NCBI RefSeq assembly: GCF_012276985.1 | Contig: NZ_JAAXMM010000021.1 | Span: 1-59,157 of the forward strand | Length of the DNA stretch: 59,157 nt | Source: Agrobacterium sp. a22-2 | GTDB lineage: Bacteria > Pseudomonadota > Alphaproteobacteria > Rhizobiales > Rhizobiaceae | Direction of reading: 5' to 3' | In this document: positions 59,015-59,157 of the stretch, one piece after another | Layout: every line of letters begins with the position of its first letter | Numbering within the stretch: the stretch's first letter is position 1 | Program-made: the position numbers and the translations under genes | The notes under the pieces: generated by a model | What the model was told of the DNA's origin: nothing | The model's database searches: none | What the model saw: the letters and a program-made list of their open reading frames with translations, nothing else

Positions 59015-59157
59015 CTCCCAAACCCTCCCCACAAGGGGGAGGGCTTAATCCGTTGCACCCTCTCATTTGGACCGCAGCGCTCACCCGGAGTTCGACATGG
59101 AATTCGAGATTGCACCAGGCGAAGACGGGCCCCTCCCCCTTGTGGGGAGGGTTGGGG
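59015..59157. repeat. Intergenic mosaic repeat (RIME-like), copy at right end
   Basis: CTCCCAAACCCTCCCCACAA and GGGGGAGGGCTTAA form the left part, identical to the first bases of the window; the right end CCCCTCCCCCTTGTGGGGAG plus GGTTGGGG is its inverted arm at 59130-59157. The middle 80 bases differ from copy 1. Confidence 0.8.

Overview
The window is a chromosome-like or large-replicon segment of an alphaproteobacterium, most likely a member of the Rhizobiaceae (Rhizobium, Agrobacterium, Sinorhizobium or a close relative). The reasons are high GC with dense genes, the betI-betC-betB-betA gene order including choline sulfatase, a matPQMAB malonate operon, an APS-type cysH followed by cysD-cysN, a rhizobial class of L-asparaginase, and several copies of the short C/G-rich intergenic mosaic repeats typical of this family. 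Species cannot be fixed from the sequence alone.

Layout. 1-5.4 kb: repeat element, small hypothetical gene, L-asparaginase, DUF3750 protein, TPR/O-GlcNAc-transferase-like protein, and a well-supported 24-codon gene with its own terminator. 5.4-13.9 kb (minus strand): quinone oxidoreductase; a metal-chelate type ABC transporter operon (binding protein, FecCD permease, ATPase) ending in a protein with two glutamine-amidotransferase-like domains; an EAL-CBS-GGDEF protein; a sulfotransferase. 14.0-20.1 kb: choline-O-sulfate to glycine betaine genes betI, betC, betB, betA, interrupted by a mosaic repeat and by an antisense HTH locus. 20.1-21.8 kb: a ParE-type toxin-antitoxin pair and a HasA-like domain fused to RTX repeats. 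22.1-25.5 kb: cysH, cysD, cysN. 25.5-27.6 kb: two low-GC secreted proteins of unknown function and a LacI regulator. 27.9-31.0 kb: a type I secretion membrane-fusion protein and ABC exporter. 31.4-38.4 kb: small secreted protein, a structured candidate RNA, a NarX-like kinase and NarL-like regulator, an RND-pump relic, an EF-hand protein, and an ars-like operon (MFS, Cys-tailed flavoprotein, ArsR). 38.5-41 kb: tRNA-Pro(CGG), lipoprotein, repeat, orphan flagellin. 41.0-47.8 kb: malonate regulon matR, matPQM, matA, matB. 47.8-49.8 kb: glutathione transferase and intracellular PHB depolymerase. 49.8-58.9 kb: trimethylamine N-oxide ABC transporter (tmoX, tmoV, tmoW), TMAO demethylase tdm, a VapC-type toxin module and trimethylamine monooxygenase tmm.

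How it fits together. Three blocks deal with methylated-amine osmolytes and carbon reserves: choline sulfate is desulfated and oxidised to betaine; TMA is oxidised to TMAO by Tmm, TMAO can also be imported by TmoXVW, and Tdm splits it to dimethylamine and formaldehyde; malonate is imported by TRAP, activated and decarboxylated to acetyl-CoA, next to a PHB depolymerase. The HasA-RTX protein and the type I exporter genes could form a hemophore-like secretion pair, and the metal-chelate ABC operon is a further metal-acquisition candidate. The least described items are the HasA-RTX fusion, the ABC operon with the tandem amidotransferase-like protein, the two-gene secreted module, the 24-codon gene and the structured RNA candidate.
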